Shown: in pieces, positions 12,938 through 31,234 of the stretch
Position numbering within the stretch: position 1 is the first letter of the stretch
Layout of the letters: the number at the start of each line of letters is the position of its first letter
Assembly (NCBI GenBank): GCA_030248215.1
Contig: JASANG010000244.1
Coordinates: 124,001-188,000 of the forward strand
Reading direction: 5' to 3'
From: Enoplolaimus lenunculus
Lineage: Eukaryota > Nematoda > Enoplea > Enoplida > Thoracostomopsidae
DNA length: 64,000 bases
Program-made: the position numbers and the translations under genes
Notes under the pieces: model-generated
Told to the model about the DNA's origin: nothing
Databases searched by the model: none
The model's input: only the letters and a program-made list of their open reading frames with translations

Positions 12938-13278
12938 CAAGAGTGTGCAACTGGGCATATTCTGTGTAGAAAAGAATGTACCCGGCACCCGTTGCGTTTT
13001 TGCCCTGCTCTCCTTTGTGTAGAGGGGCGTACAACCGGTGCGAACCGTGGCACGTTGCGTATGCGGCGTCAGACATGTTCCTCTTAGAGTTAAATTTAGG
13101 GGTAATCATGGGATCGCAACCCCAACTCTGAACAAAGGTGGGGTCGGCCGAAAACGCAACGCCCGCAGGTACATTTCCACAAAAAAAAAAAAAACCCCCC
13201 CCCCCCTCATACCTTCCTCCCCACAAAAAAAAAAAAAAAAACAAAAACCTCTCCTCCTCTCCCCTCCCCCCCCCCCCA
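12938..13278. mobile_element. GAGTGTGCAACT-type element with long A and C homopolymers
   Basis: Starts CAAGAGTGTGCAACTGGGCA and carries GAATGTACCCGGCAC and GTTGCGTTTTTGCCC. The right side collapses into A-runs and C-runs (13183-13278), so the second terminus is not recognisable. The Lys/Pro-rich open frames there are artefacts of the homopolymers. Confidence 0.5.
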
Positions 13279-15440
13279 ACTTTTACGCGTAAACTTTTGC
13301 GTAAGCATTTACCTGACCCTAACCTTTCACCTTTGGGAAAAACGTACTAGAGCCAACAATTCATTGGTCGTTGACCGAGCCTATTCGGCCCACCCTCATT
13401 TTAAGCAACTGATCTAACAACCTATAAAAGACCTGTGTGATAACCAGTTAAACCAAACGTAGATATTCTGGTTTTGAACTCATCGTGTTTCTTGTGAAAC
13501 ATACAAGGCATTATATTATGGCATGGCAGTAGTCGTACCAGTAGTAGTAGTAGAAACCAAACCCAAGAGGAGATTATAGAAGATTGGCAGGCAGGTTTTC
13601 ACACTACTCGCGTAGTTTTACGTTTCGGTTGAAAATTGCTAAAGCGAAGCCAAACCTTCTGGTATGGAGAAAAGAAACCGCGCAGTAGAATTGGGTTAGT
13701 GGGTCGAGTAAAGTAAGAAAAACTTTGACAGTTTAAGCAGTTGTGGATCAGTTTACTATTATTTAGCGCCTTTTCATGTGTGATTGATAAATATTAAAAT
13801 ATCAAAAAATTTACTAAATATATTAACGAAACAAATGTATTGAGTTACTATTAAGTTTATAGACGTGTACAACGGCGTCGTAGCTGATCCAACATTGAAG
13901 GCGCCACTTGACCTGTTTGAATGTCTTCAAAGCATACGTATTTAGCGAATATTACTATATGTTAAGATTGAAAAATTAACAAATTGCGCCCTATCGTCAA
14001 TCAAATCTTTTGAACTGGTATTGTATATCCGCCATATTTTTCACCTACTGCAGTCGCCCGGATAAGAATACGAAGTGGACCCCATTTTAATGCCAATCAA
14101 TACGAGTCTATATCCATAATTAGAATTCGTTAGTGGATAGATTCAGGGTTGGAACCGGCTAAAGAAGAAAAAATAACCATAGAAATATAACACTATTTTT
14201 CGTATTTCACTAAATACTGTTCAGTACAGTTTTTTATAACCACATGTGCAACAACGGCTGACAGATGCGAAATTCTGCGAGTCCCGGGTACTGCCTTGCC
14301 ACCTCAATTAAAATGCCACTCAGATTCGGCCGTACTGGCTTGCATAAACAAGCACTCGTCTAGGGAGGTTGGATAACAATTAAAATCGCACTGTGCTTTC
14401 ACGCCATTAATTAACAGATTTCTTGAAGTAGCAGCAAATACGTCTGCAGTTAAAGATTCTAGATAGCCGACAAGCTCGTGCCAGTACAGTGGACTAAAAA
14501 AGTTTTTACATCCATATAATGCAAATGATTGCAGTTTTGGAAGTCAACAAACTCTGTTTCGAATTTTATGCAGAACGTAACCTTACTTTTCGAAATCCTT
14601 GCCATAACATAAACGCAGCATAGAGTCCTTAAGGCGTATTAATTGGAGTCCGTAAGAAATGAAAGCAAGAGAATCGCCTAGACTGTTCAAATATGCAACA
14701 AACACTCAGAAAACGATCATAAACTTAATTAAAATTCGGTCAAAAAACTAGCGGATATGGCAATTTTGAGCAATTAAGTTCTGACCAAAAGAAAGAACGT
14801 AAAAAAGAAACATGTAGGGTTCAACTAACATAGAATTAATTAAAAATATATAACAGCCTATAACCGAATAACAGGCGGCACATTCTGGAGTTGCAAAATA
14901 AATATCAGTCCCCGTCTTTTTCGGGTCACCACAGTCATTGAATAAAAATGCCTTTTGTAATCTTCATATAAATCATTTTATTACGGAATTTCTTGGCATG
15001 GCATAGCCGAGCAGGTGGTAAAGGTTTATATTTACGAAGTCATAATGAACTAAACTTGCCGTGTACAAAGTGCTAAGTTTGCATCCGAGCCCGATATCTT
15101 GCAGCGTATTTCCGATGAGTCGCAAAGTTAAACCACAATCATCTTTGTTAAAATGCCATTAACGACATTTAATATGCGTCGTAACGTTGACAAATATTGA
15201 AAATTCTACCTCGTACACGCAGTTCCTGGTTTTGTCAAAAAATATTTTCCGACTTCACATTCACCAGGGAACCATTAAACTTGAACGTATAAAAATAAGC
15301 CCCTGAGTCAAATCTTAAATTTTAAAGTTCGCTTGCCATGCAGCAACTGTGTGGCGATGACTTCTTAATACGTTTACACAACGACGAAATATTCTTTGTG
15401 GCCAAAAATAAATAACATTCACTCGACATCGAGCGTACAA

Positions 15441-15600
15441 GCGCGTAGCCAGCTCACCTTGCTAGGGGGTACAAATATATAGGAGACGCCAGCCATGCAT
15501 GGGTTTCCGGTGACTTACAAGCAAGGTTGAAAATTTTCTAAGGGGGTGCTAAAATTTTTCTTGGTACGTTCAGTTCCGCCTATCCCCCCTTGTATGCGGG
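15441..15600. mobile_element. MITE, GGCCCGTAGCC-type
   Basis: Starts GCGCGTAGCCAGCTCACCTT, contains GGTGACTTACAAGCAAGGTT, ends CCCCCCTTGTATGCGGGC. Confidence 0.65.
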
Positions 15601-15996
15601 CACACGAGCGTATTGTGTTCGTGTTGTTTTTGCACTTGGTTTATTGGTGAAATGCTTTCTAGTTGCTTCGGATTGTGCCGAAATTTTGCCCAGGCAGATA
15701 GCAACAAACAACAGGGCCCAACCAATATACTTGAGAAAAAAGATGCGCAACAACTTTTGTTTGTATTATGTAAAATGATGAATAGGACTGACACCTTAGG
15801 GAGCACACCACCAGCCTTGCAATCGAGTTATGCGACAAAAATGCATTTCGAATTGGATTTCGGTGCAATACTGGCATACAGTGTGTGAACAGATAGTAAA
15901 AATATCAGAAACGAATATTCTGGTAAAAATTGTTTCAAAGACAGTTTATGTTTTAGTAACAAACCATTGAGACATACAAAAATTCATCGGGTTTTT

Positions 15997-16144
15997 GGCC
16001 AATTTTAGGTTTAGGGCAGTAGCAATATATTACGCGCATTCCTAAGCTTAAGCCTAAGCTAAGCCTAAGCCTAAGCCTAAACAAAAAATGTAGTCTAGAA
16101 TGTAAGCCTACTGTTGTATAGACCCCCAGAAACCGGGATGGCCC
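15997..16144. mobile_element. MITE with TTAGGC-like core
   Basis: Bounded by TTGGCCAATTTTAGG and GGGATGGCCC. The core contains several consecutive CCTAAG units. Diverged termini; same family as the 21.8-kb copy. Confidence 0.6.
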
Positions 16145-17068
16145 TAAAAGTAACATCGGCCGAAAAAACTTTATAATTTTTGTTGGATTTGGAAATTTTT
16201 GGTTCAAACCGAATAAGCCCAGCTAAATATGTATTTACAACTTGAACAATTCGTAAGTAATTTACAACCAATACTGGATACAGAGGTGCAGAGGGGCGAT
16301 GCAGTGTGTACCCCCATAAGAAATTCTTTGCGAAAAACGAGCGAGGTTCGCAAGTATCTTACAAACTTTAACTTTCTGTGTTCACCTACAAAAATTTACT
16401 TAAAGTCTGCAGTATCCTGGTGTTAGAACATCTCAAAAAATTTTGCTTGCGGTATTTATTTTCCTTTCACTTCTACGAGAATAAATATCGCAAAGTTCTA
16501 AGTACCTTTGGTTTCACTCTGAGCGTCTGCACTCCCCCAATACGCGTACTCTGGAAGGTTACGGCTGGGTGTACCTAATGATTTGGTAAGATTCTTAGCG
16601 TTTCAGCAAAACTTCTTCTCTGAAAATCATAAATGGTCTAGTGACACCTTTGGGCGTTGGACTTCTCACTTCAGTTCCGTTGAAGTATTGTTTCCTATAT
16701 CTGCCGATTTGTTTCATAGATTGCCTAAATCATTGTTTATATGTTAAAATCTAAGTTAACCTACTCGTTCGCTTCTTTCGCGAGGTTCTTTTCAATATTT
16801 ATACACAATTTTTTGGCGAAACATTATTGGTCAGGTTTTTATCAATATCAAGCGTGTCCTGCTTAAGTTTACTGTGTTTCTATGAAATTCTTACTCTCTG
16901 TATTTGTCAAAAACTACGAAGCATTTCATGGTCTGTAACGCTTAAAACGTTTAGGGGCACATTGCGTGCCGTATTTTTACTAAATGATATATGCCCCATT
17001 TCAAAAATACGTGTACCGCCAACTATAAACATAAAATAAAAATTTCCGTCATTTCCATAATGGAAACG

Positions 17069-17256
17069 ACCAATGGCAAGAACAGGGCCATAGCAGTAAC
17101 TTATAAGCATATTTATAAGCCTAAAGCGTATTAAGCCTAAGCGCAAGAATGAGCTTTGAATACGCTCAACCCGAAGCCAAAAAATAGTCTAAAGCTTAAG
17201 CTTACTCCATGGCAGGCTCGTAGATAAACGTTCTGTTCCTGACCTTTATATTGGCC
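17069..17256. mobile_element. MITE with TTAGGC-like core and flanking direct repeat
   Basis: Left end ACCAATGGCAAGAACAGGGC; right end the inverse GTTCCTGACCTTTATATTGGCC. TGGAAACG occurs immediately on both sides (17061-17068 and just after 17257), a probable target-site duplication. Confidence 0.75.
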
Positions 17257-19544
17257 GTGGAAACGAATATCTGGTCACACACCGCTCGGCCTTGCTCAAT
17301 GATATTTTGAGCATACAAAAGGTAAATTAGTAGTCTTCCGTGTACGCAGTGATACTCATATATTTGTCGAAACTTTTAGGCAGCGTAATTTAATAGCTTG
17401 TTCGTTGCCTAAAATAGCGCAAACGTAGCAAAACAATACATTTGTGGTTTTGATTCCTGGTTTATCGAAATTATAACCTGCGCATTTCAACACAACAAAA
17501 GCGCAAACTATTCGTACAAAACAGTTTTGATAGTTTTAATTAAAAAACCCATGTCTGGTAGAGACGCTCATGCTACATCCTTATTAAGTCAGGGAACAAC
17601 AGGAAGTCTGCCTCCGGCTCAATCTGCGCCAATAAATGATATGGTTAAAATACGCAAAATCAACATCATTACAACGATTTAACTTTTTACGGTTCGGCTT
17701 TGGCTGCGGCAAAACTGGTTAACCTCTAACTGTGGTAATCTATAGCTCCTGGTTGTACCCTGCTTATTATGCATAAGCAACCAAATGCAACCAAATTGCG
17801 ACAAACATAAGAAAATCAATTGGAAAATATACACCGACATATATGACGTAAATATAAACCGTAAATATAAGCACAGCCCACTGCAACAAAACCAAAGTTC
17901 TCTGGAATACCACAGAGGAGAAAGGCTAGGAGGCTACAAATGGCTTGAGTCACATACCATATTTTACAGGGTACAATAAACGTGGTTATCTCCTCGCTTT
18001 ACCGGCTCAAAATGCTAAGTTAGCTAAGGAGAGGGTTCCGTTTTATATCGTCGGGTCAAAAAACCATCAAACCAACGACGGGTGTTGCAAACAACTCATT
18101 TTATTCGTAAACAAAAAGTTTTGCCAACATTTTGTTTAGACGTCCAGCCGCATTGACACGGAAGATCCAGGAGTGCAGGCGACTGACACTCTCAGATGGC
18201 TGAGGTGTACAAAGTGAGAGGTAAGCGTTAAAATTCTGTTATTCACTTTTAATGCAAGTAAAATGAACGTTCATTTTGCCAATGTTAACTATGGCGAGGA
18301 ATACGAAGTAAAGCCTAACGTAAGCCCAAACCTAAGCTTCGAAGTCTCCAACTCGTTTAAGTAATTAGTTATAATATTGTAGTGACACGAACAAGAGGGG
18401 TAATAATATAGGGTCTCCATTTTGCGTGTTTAATCAATAGGAGTTCGTATCCCTAAAGAGTCCGAAAGCAAATATTGTCCCTTAACACTAATTAGAGTCC
18501 ATAAATGTCAATTATCTATAAATTTTAGTGCATACATGACTCCAGGACAAACGAATGTTGAGTTCGAAACTTTACAGCATACTTAATTTTTAAAAGTACA
18601 TTGATACGTATAACCTTGCATTATCGCTCAAGCATTTGATTCAAGAAAAAAACTGTAGTGATCCAAGTATGGGGGGACTGGTATTTGGCTTCTCAAGAGG
18701 GTACCCACCTTGTTATTCGACGACGAACTGTTCTTTATTTTTAACCCGCCCTCCCCCGGCGGCACTGAAATTCAACTACATTTGATCCTGGATTCATTTA
18801 TGCGCTATAATTAGGGATAAACTTTTTAATCAACTGGATGTTGCGCTATGATAAACCTAATATTTCATTTGCATGTTTAACCAAAAAGAACGTTATTAGA
18901 AAAGTGTTAAATTTAATTGTAATTTCCAGTGCTCGTTTGACATAAAACAGTATTTTAATTCCTATTGGTTGCATAAAATAGACCACAGTCTACACTTTAT
19001 CAGTAGAAAACCAGAACCTAAAACTGCAGCACACCCGTAAAGCACGGTTTGTGGTTCTTGTTGTTGTTGGTTGCAGGGGCTTACCGAGAGGGAGGCTGGG
19101 GTAACCGCCCCCCAATCTGTATCTGTTCGTGTGCCAGAAGTTAAATTATAGAAACAAAAAATTACGCAGAGAATTTGGCTCGCTTCATTCGCGAAGTTAA
19201 CTAATCAATTTTCGAAAAATTTTGCCTACGGAGCTGTTTAAAGTAAAACTTCGAGAAACTTTCTTTATCTTGGTTCACTCGCTCGCGTCAACGGATTTAT
19301 TTGAGATTATACTATCCCAACTTGATATCTTGGCTACGCGTGAACCAAAGCAATCATATATTTCTCTTATTTACTCTACACAGGTATCGGTGAATGAGCC
19401 AATATGTAAAAAACAAGATCAGAACAGTATTATGGACATATTCCTAATCCTAACAAAAAAATAATCTGAAGCTGAAGCTTACTCTATTGCAATACCACAG
19501 AAAAACGTTCCGCCGCTGATATTTACAAGCGAAACTTTCCTGAT

Positions 19545-19960
19545 TTTGACCTTATTGAGCGAAGCGTTTTATGTTTTGTACTTGGGGGTCGAAGGTGGAT
19601 GTCCGTCCGTCCGTCTGTCCGTCCGAAAAGAATCTCAGGAACGGCTGAACCGATTTCGATAAACTTTTTTGTTTGAAAGCCAATTATCCTGGGGTGTTAA
19701 CTGGGCATTGGGATTTTAAAATTGTAAGCCGTTTATTAGCTACAGGCTAATTTGCATAATTTAATTAAGCCTAAATTAGGACTTTCCACAATATTTAACT
19801 AATATTACAGTTAGAAGCAAGCTAATTTTAGCATTAAAGGGTTTTGTGGTTCAAGGTATCTGCGTAGACTGTTTGCAAACCTTAAAAAACCGATAATTGA
19901 GTAGTTAGGCCTTTTTACAATATTTCACTAATATTTGAACGCAACATTGTTTACTCTTAG
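19545..19960. repeat. GTCCGTCC microsatellite next to a single unit of the 61-kb satellite
   Basis: A short GTCC-rich tract (about 19600-19627) precedes GGAACGGCTGAACCGATTTC, a phrase often found with invertebrate repeats. Then comes a segment related to the satellite at 60.75-62.6 kb, with GCTAATTTGCATAA, AGCCTAAATTAGGACTTT and CCGATAATTGAGTAGTTAGG. Confidence 0.55.
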
Positions 19961-20360
19961 TTACATACATATATGAAAAACAGCTGTTAAATTGGATAAC
20001 TTGATATTTTATGTAGGTATTACAATAGTCACGCGATGATATATGCTGTCATGTTTAAAAACAAGCAAGGAGGCCTTGAAAATAAAATATTTCAACAGAA
20101 TGTAAATAATATAAAATCAAGAGCCAGGGTTCATCGATGTCTAAAGTAGCATCTTATCAACTTCGCACATTTTTAGCTTTTAGGGTACCTGACTACAATT
20201 CAAACCCCTGGCAAACAGGAAACTTCTTCCCAAAAAATAAATTTCAAAACGACTAAAAACTTCTCAACCTAAACGTCAAGCTTAAAGCGACAAAATCAAT
20301 CGCAAAACTTAGTCGTAGTCAGCGTTGGTGGATCAATCAGCGCCAACAAGCTTCGGCTTC

Positions 20361-20527
20361 GGGCCCGTAGCCAAGGGGGGGGGGCGAGGAAACTCAACCC
20401 CCCTTGGAAAAAGTTGCCCCAATCTAGAAAATTTTTAAACTCGCTTGTAAGTCAACGGAAACGATTGTATGCCCGTTCTGAAATATTGTTAGCCCGCCCC
20501 CATTGCAAGGTGAGATGGCTACGGGCC
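20361..20527. mobile_element. MITE, GGCCCGTAGCC-type, reverse orientation
   Basis: Starts GGGCCCGTAGCCAAGGGGGG, ends CAAGGTGAGATGGCTACGGG then CC. The terminal inverted repeat GGCCCGTAGCCA is clearest here. The inside matches the other copies in reverse complement. Confidence 0.75.
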
Positions 20528-21254
20528 GCTACGTCTTATCACACGAAGACTAATCAAAGAACTGTCAAGCAAGTTAACCACGTCGTCGTTGATAACCCCC
20601 TGGTAGCTGCTCTGGAACTCCGTACGGGTCCTCCATTTCGAGCGTCCGCTGTCGTTCGTCACCGTCTCCTCTGAAATTAGCATCAAACATCTGTCGGTCA
20701 ATGATTATTTATCAGAAACCAAATTTACAAAAATAACAAAATTAAATTTTACATTTAGTGCACGCGTATATATATATATTTTTTTATCACAAAAGTTGAG
20801 ATTTATTGTGCGATCCATCTATGCAAGAACCAGTGATATAAGAAAAGAAATTGAAATTGACGAAAAGTGTAAATCCACAAAAATATGCTTCTTTGTAAAG
20901 TTTGATTTGTTATATTTTTAACGTCCGCCCACACCCGCCGCCATGCGTCGTTCAAAAAAATTTAACGCAAAGCTCTCGCTTTTTGTTCGATTCCTAAAAC
21001 TGAACGTAAGCTTAAATCTATGATTAAGCATAATCAGTCCTAAGAGTAACTCTAAGCTTAAGATTAAGCGTAAGAATCGGTGCCGTGGGAAGCGCTCTCC
21101 AAATATCCGTTAGGGTAGGTCGAGGGTGGCAAGTGGAGCCATGAAAATATGTTTCGTTGCCATTTCCAACTTGCTATGATGCAAAATTAAAAACTATTTG
21201 CTCTTCGCACGCGAATATAATTTGCATTTAATCTTCGTGTCTCGCGTGTATTAA

Positions 21255-21517
21255 CCCTTTCTCACATGAATATTTTCTATTTCCCCTGAGACCTACTTTT
21301 ATGCTAGGATTCGAACTCGGGTGACTGGCGTGGGAGGCGTATACCATCACCACTCAGCTATAGGAGCTTGACGCTCGAGCCCGAGGGGGCTCTCACGTCT
21401 TGCGGTGATTTAGTACTATGTATACGTGTTGCAATTGTTAAACACAGTGCGATATACATTATTTAACATATATACACTGCGCTGAGTTGCCTATAGGCAA
21501 CTCAATGTGAGAAGGGG
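21255..21517. mobile_element. piggyBac-like MITE carrying a tRNA-like unit (copy 2, reverse)
   Basis: TTAA at 21251-21254 and 21518-21521; ends CCCTTTCTCACATGAAT and CAATGTGAGAAGGGG. Same inside as copy 1 in reverse orientation, tRNA-like unit at about 21302-21368. Confidence 0.82.
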
Positions 21518-21766
21518 TTAATGATGTCGTGTTGATTCGAGTTGCGAAGTCTATATCTGTGTGCATCAATCTGAACAGCTTCGTTATACCGTCGATGTAG
21601 GGACATGGGTGAAACCAGATCTGGGTAACTAGCTTGTTGAATTATACGGGCTAGCGCAAGTTTCATTGCTATGCTTATAAAACACGTGTCATTTCGCTAA
21701 GTACTGAGAATGACAAAATATCGAATCAGTTTTCGCGGTTGGTGTGGAAACAAACTAAACTTTAAA

Positions 21767-21917
21767 TGGCCCATATATAGAACAGGGCCGGAACTGTAGT
21801 ATAAGCATGTTCTTCAGCTTAAGCCTAAGCCTAAGCCTAAGCAAAAAAAGTTAGTGTTAAGTTTACACTGTTATAGCCCCGCAAAAAAACGATCCGGCCC
21901 TGTTCAATACATGGGCC
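21767..21917. mobile_element. MITE with TTAGGC-like core and 7-bp target duplication
   Basis: Ends TGGCCCATATATAGAACAGG and GGCCCTGTTCAATACATGGGCC. The core has four CCTAAG units. CTTTAAA flanks both sides (21760-21766 and 21918-21924). Confidence 0.8.
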
Positions 21918-22346
21918 CTTTAAATTAATGCTCGCCTCCTCGACTCGAAACCTCAGTGCCACGAAATGCTACTGGTATTATTGTTATTTTCGATTTCTCA
22001 TACCGGTGCCGATCTATAATTTAAGTTTCATAAAAACACCAAAACACGACAAGGGCACATAACATCGTGTTTAATTTGAATTAATTCCTTAGTTTCTGTG
22101 TAAATAAGATTCAAAATTTATGACAACTTCGCCGCACCTTCGGTTCCACTGGCTTGGTTATTTTTTTATTCACAATTTTTCGGTTTGATTTATCAATTGC
22201 ACCGGTAAAAAGTGTCTTTTCAAACGAGAAAACGCTCCTCATGGTTGTCGATTATCACTGTCTTGGAACGGAAAAGGTCTGCACTGTGTATACTTTTGAT
22301 AACAGCAAAGTCAACCTTTGTCAGGGACCGGGTTGGGAGCCTTGAA

Positions 22347-27776
<5,430 letters not shown>

Positions 27777-29398
27777 GAACGTGAGGCTCGTATCCGAAAG
27801 CTTATATGTATAGAGCCAGTTTTTAGTACGAGTAAGCAATGTGTGAGTCGAAAATAAAATATACTAAACCAATGTGGCTGGTAGGTATTTTTGCGACAGT
27901 GTTAATGTTGATTTAATTTTCTATTGCAGAATAATAAAACAAAGATTTACTGTAATTTCGGCATGTTTCACGATAATGTGAAAAAGTTTGGTTTCTTACT
28001 TAAAACTAAACTCGCCGCTGGTTTTATCGGCGAACAGTTTTAAATTTTGATATCACATGATATTTCGCTCGCGAGTTATGGTCAAGTAACTGATGAAACG
28101 TTTTTTGAATGATCGTGGGAAAAGTTATAAGAAGCTGAAACGTGCAAAAAAATTTAAAAATCTGACGTGGCGAACTGAGGTGGGGGAACAACCGAAAACA
28201 CTCGGTTTTTCCATTCCTATTGATATGTATTGATTTTTTTGTCAGAGAACAACAAAAGAATTGACGGTGCAACTCACAGAATCGGCACACATAGTACTCA
28301 CTTTCTCAGTTTATGGCAAATTTTGGTACTAGATGTGTTTTGCAAGATATAGATTTTACTTGTTTATTAATTTACTGTCTGTTTTACATACGTGAACGAT
28401 ATAAATGCCAAATAGGCATGGTGTTTTTCTAAAAAGCGGTGTCTGTTTCCGTTATAGAAATACGCGAAATTCCGTTTACGCTGCAATAATTGTTGAATTT
28501 AAAGTTAAATATTTTGGAGACAGCGGCTAGTTTTTCTTTATAAATTTTCGCCAAAACTCGGTCAATAGTTACATGATACTGCTAAAATTGATATAACTTG
28601 AGCTCTTTTATATACTACTTACATTCGTTTTCCAAATTACAGTTGACTCAACGCAAGTGGGCTCTCTGTTTGATAAGAGTTTTGTTTCTGTGTCCGGCAA
28701 AAATCAGTGTTCGTTCTCGTTTTTAGAATATAGAGGTGTAGTAAATTCCTGTTTTTATGCTCATAAGTAAAATATAGTTGTAAATCACAAATATGTGTCT
28801 CATCTTCCACTTTCGACTCTAAATTCCAATGAGTTGTTAATCAATTCCACTAGCGAGTTGGTTATTTCTAAATTCATATCAGTAAACTCTAACTCATTCT
28901 GAGTTCAGTTGATTCTAACTCTGGGTTTAGTTGACTCCGGGTGGCTTGGTTATTTAACTCAGAATGAATTGAATCACTCACTAAAATTTACAGTGCACTA
29001 TTTTTACTGTCCACCTATGCCCTAGATGCATCTTAAAAGATACCTGGTTCATGGTTTGTTTATATATTTTTAGACCGTCTCTTATTAAAGCATCGAATAT
29101 GCAGTGCGACGCAAAATTTCTTTGCTTTTTAAATATTGTTAAAATTAAGCATTGAATAAAAATAATAAGCATTGAATTAATCTGTTTCGTGAACCGGGAC
29201 TCGGTAAATTATACAGGGGCATACGTGAACCATAAGGGACATGGGCAGCAAAAAGTACGATACTCGGTATATTTTATGAAAGGCCTCAGTCGGTCAGTGA
29301 CCGAATAGGAAGAATCACTTATGGAGTTTCCTCGGCACTGCGTTGTAACTACATGCTTGTCTATATATTTTATTGTTTATAATCATTCTTAACAAAAC
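27777..29398. other. Upstream flank of the kinase gene
   Basis: AT-rich, no recognised gene. 28.84-28.98 kb repeats GAGTTGGTTATTT and ACTCAGAATGA blocks. The kinase promoter must lie here, but no TATA box or Inr can be assigned confidently. Confidence 0.5.
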
Positions 29399-29600
29399 TG
29401 ACCAATGCATAGAACAGGGCCGGAACAGTAGTATAAGCATATTTCTAAACCTAAGCCTAAGCGTAAGGATGAGCCTATTCCTAAGCCTAAGTCTAAAAGC
29501 CTATAAGCGTTAGCCTAAGCAAAAAGGTTAGTCTAAAGCTTAAACTGACTCTATTGTCGGCCCGCCGGAAAACGATCCTGTCCTATTCTATGCGTGGGCC
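29399..29600. mobile_element. MITE with TTAGGC-like core and 7-bp target duplication
   Basis: Ends TGACCAATGCATAGAACAGG and CCTGTCCTATTCTATGCGTG then GGCC. ACAAAAC flanks both sides (29392-29398 and 29601-29607). The core has two blocks of CCTAAG units separated by GGATGAGCC. Confidence 0.82.
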
Positions 29601-29850
29601 ACAAAACCTAAGCTTATTTTTACTAGATGTTTTTTGCTTCCTACTTTTCTAAAACAAATGTCAATAGCTGGTAAAATAAATAAAATATATAAATGAAATA
29701 TTAGAAATTTAAACTATTTGGGCCTTGAAGGGTGCAAAAGAGTTTCGATCATATTTAACCTGAAACGTTCTCAAGTCAACGGTCCCTCAGAAACAGATAT
29801 CTTTGAATTACAACTTAAGCCAAGATTTTACTAATGTTTTGTAATCAATA

Positions 29851-29991
29851 TTATACACTATGCGACCACCATCGTATAAGAAGTTTGAGATGACTTAACA
29901 GTGCCAAATAGCTCAAGTTGGTTCTGTTCAAAATTGAAATAGTTGTCTGTACATACAACGGTGGCGTTAAGCCCGTGCCTTTGATTTCCGC
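29851..29991 (-). other. Possible terminal exon open in two frames
   Basis: After an acceptor-like TTTGTTTTTAG the sequence is open for 46 codons to TAA (AEIKGTGLTPPLYVQTTIS, then LNRTNLSYLALLSHLKLLI, then RWWSHSV). A second frame over the same bases is also open and ends TTYTMVVA-like before TAG. The first frame reads like a hydrophobic C-terminal tail. No family is recognised, and upstream only microsatellite is found, so chance is quite possible. Confidence 0.18.
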
Positions 29992-30149
29992 CTAAAAACA
30001 AACCTAGAATCCTTTTACAGCATGGATTAGTAATGGACATAGGGCATTTGGCCCATGTTAGGCCGTCCCAATTGCTCGGGACACAAATATAACCGGAGTG
30101 CACACTTATGCGCTCCTGTTTACATATGCACAGGCAGATATATTTACGT

Positions 30150-30313
30150 AGGTATATACATATATATACATATATATTATAGATATATGTGTGTATATAT
30201 GTATATATATGTATATATATGTGTATATATGTGTATATATGTATATATTATATATTCATATATACACATATATACACACATATGTATTATATATACATAT
30301 GTATATACATATA
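30150..30313. repeat. TA-rich microsatellite (ATATGTATAT / GTATATAT)
   Basis: Almost continuous alternating ATAT with interspersed GT and CA. It gives spurious Tyr/Ile-rich open frames on the plus strand. Confidence 0.9.
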
Positions 30314-30725
30314 TACCTGTCCCATCTGTCCCAACTGTCCTACAGTCCCAACTGTCCCAACTGTCCCATCTGTCCCAACTGTCTCATCTGTCCCATCTTT
30401 CCCAATTGTCCCATCGGTCCCAATTGTCCCAACTGTCCGATCTGTCCCGCTGTCCCAGCTGTCCAATTGTCCCAATTGTCCCAACTGTACCAACTGTCCC
30501 GTCTGTCCCATTTGTCCCATCTGTTCAATCTGTCCCAACTGTCCCATCTGTCCCAAGTGTCACAACTGTCCCATCTATCCCGCTGTCCCAACTGTCCCAA
30601 CTCTCCCATCTGTCCCATCTGTCCCAACTCTCCCATCTGTCCCAAGTGTCCCATCTGTTCCAACTGTCCCATCGTCCCGCTGTCAAATCTGTCCCGCTGT
30701 CCCAACTGTCCCATCTGTCCCCATA
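30314..30725. repeat. 9-bp minisatellite, unit CTGTCCCAA / CTGTCCCAT
   Basis: About 45 head-to-tail, imperfect copies of CTGTCCCAN, a few shortened to CCGCTGTCC. Because the unit is a multiple of three and lacks stops, several frames on both strands are open, giving QLSHLS- and GTVGTD-type artefacts. These are not called as genes. Confidence 0.95.
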
Positions 30726-31234
30726 CAGAACCCCTTGGTCTAAAGTGTATGTATTAATTATAAAGCTTTGCACAATTTTTATTACTATCTCTTGTTTTGA
30801 GCTAGACAGGTTGGCCAATTTGACTTTGATGATTACCTTTGAACAGCGGCACTGGCAAAATTTTTCGGAAATCTGATCAGAAAAAAATATCGCGAGCGAA
30901 GCGAGGAAGGAACCGTACGTAATTTATGTATCAAACGTAAATTATGACATGATTGCTGATTCCGAATGGGGGCGAGACCTCCGCCTCCTTCCACTCGGCA
31001 CTCTCCTGAATCACAAAAATTTTGCATCTAATTGAATTTAACTGCAGTAATCGCACGTTTGGTTAGTCGGAAATGTCTTAGCTAGTATTAGTGTATATAT
31101 AATGCAATCGTCAGCGTTTGATTCTGGTTGATTTTATGTAACATTGAATTAGTCGTCAATTATGATGTTGAATGGAACTTTTTATTATTGCTCTGCTATC
31201 TTGAAATACTTCTTGGTATGGAGGGTTGTACTGC

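Larger units (their letters stand above)
10206..22346. other. Gene-free repeat-rich interval
   Basis: No recognised gene. Partial TTAGGC-type MITE pieces lie at 10.63-10.76, 12.14-12.25, 18.30-18.34, 19.43-19.54 and 21.0-21.1 kb. At 18130-18209 (plus) an acceptor-like TTTGTTTAG, ATGGCTGAGGTGTACAAAG and the donor GAG-GTAAGC could mark a short exon, but nothing supports it downstream. Confidence 0.55.

Noticed and set aside
13038-13350. Lys/Pro-rich frames
   Set aside because: Homopolymer A and C tracts, possibly with assembly errors.
18130-18220. Possible exon with ATGGCTGAGGTGTAC and donor GTAAGC
   Set aside because: Too few codons and no continuation exon found.
30314-30725. CRISPR-like array
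   Set aside because: The repeat is continuous with no unique spacers, and the genome is eukaryotic.
30055-30876. 273-codon frame and several others on both strands
   Set aside because: They are products of the TA microsatellite and the 9-bp minisatellite.
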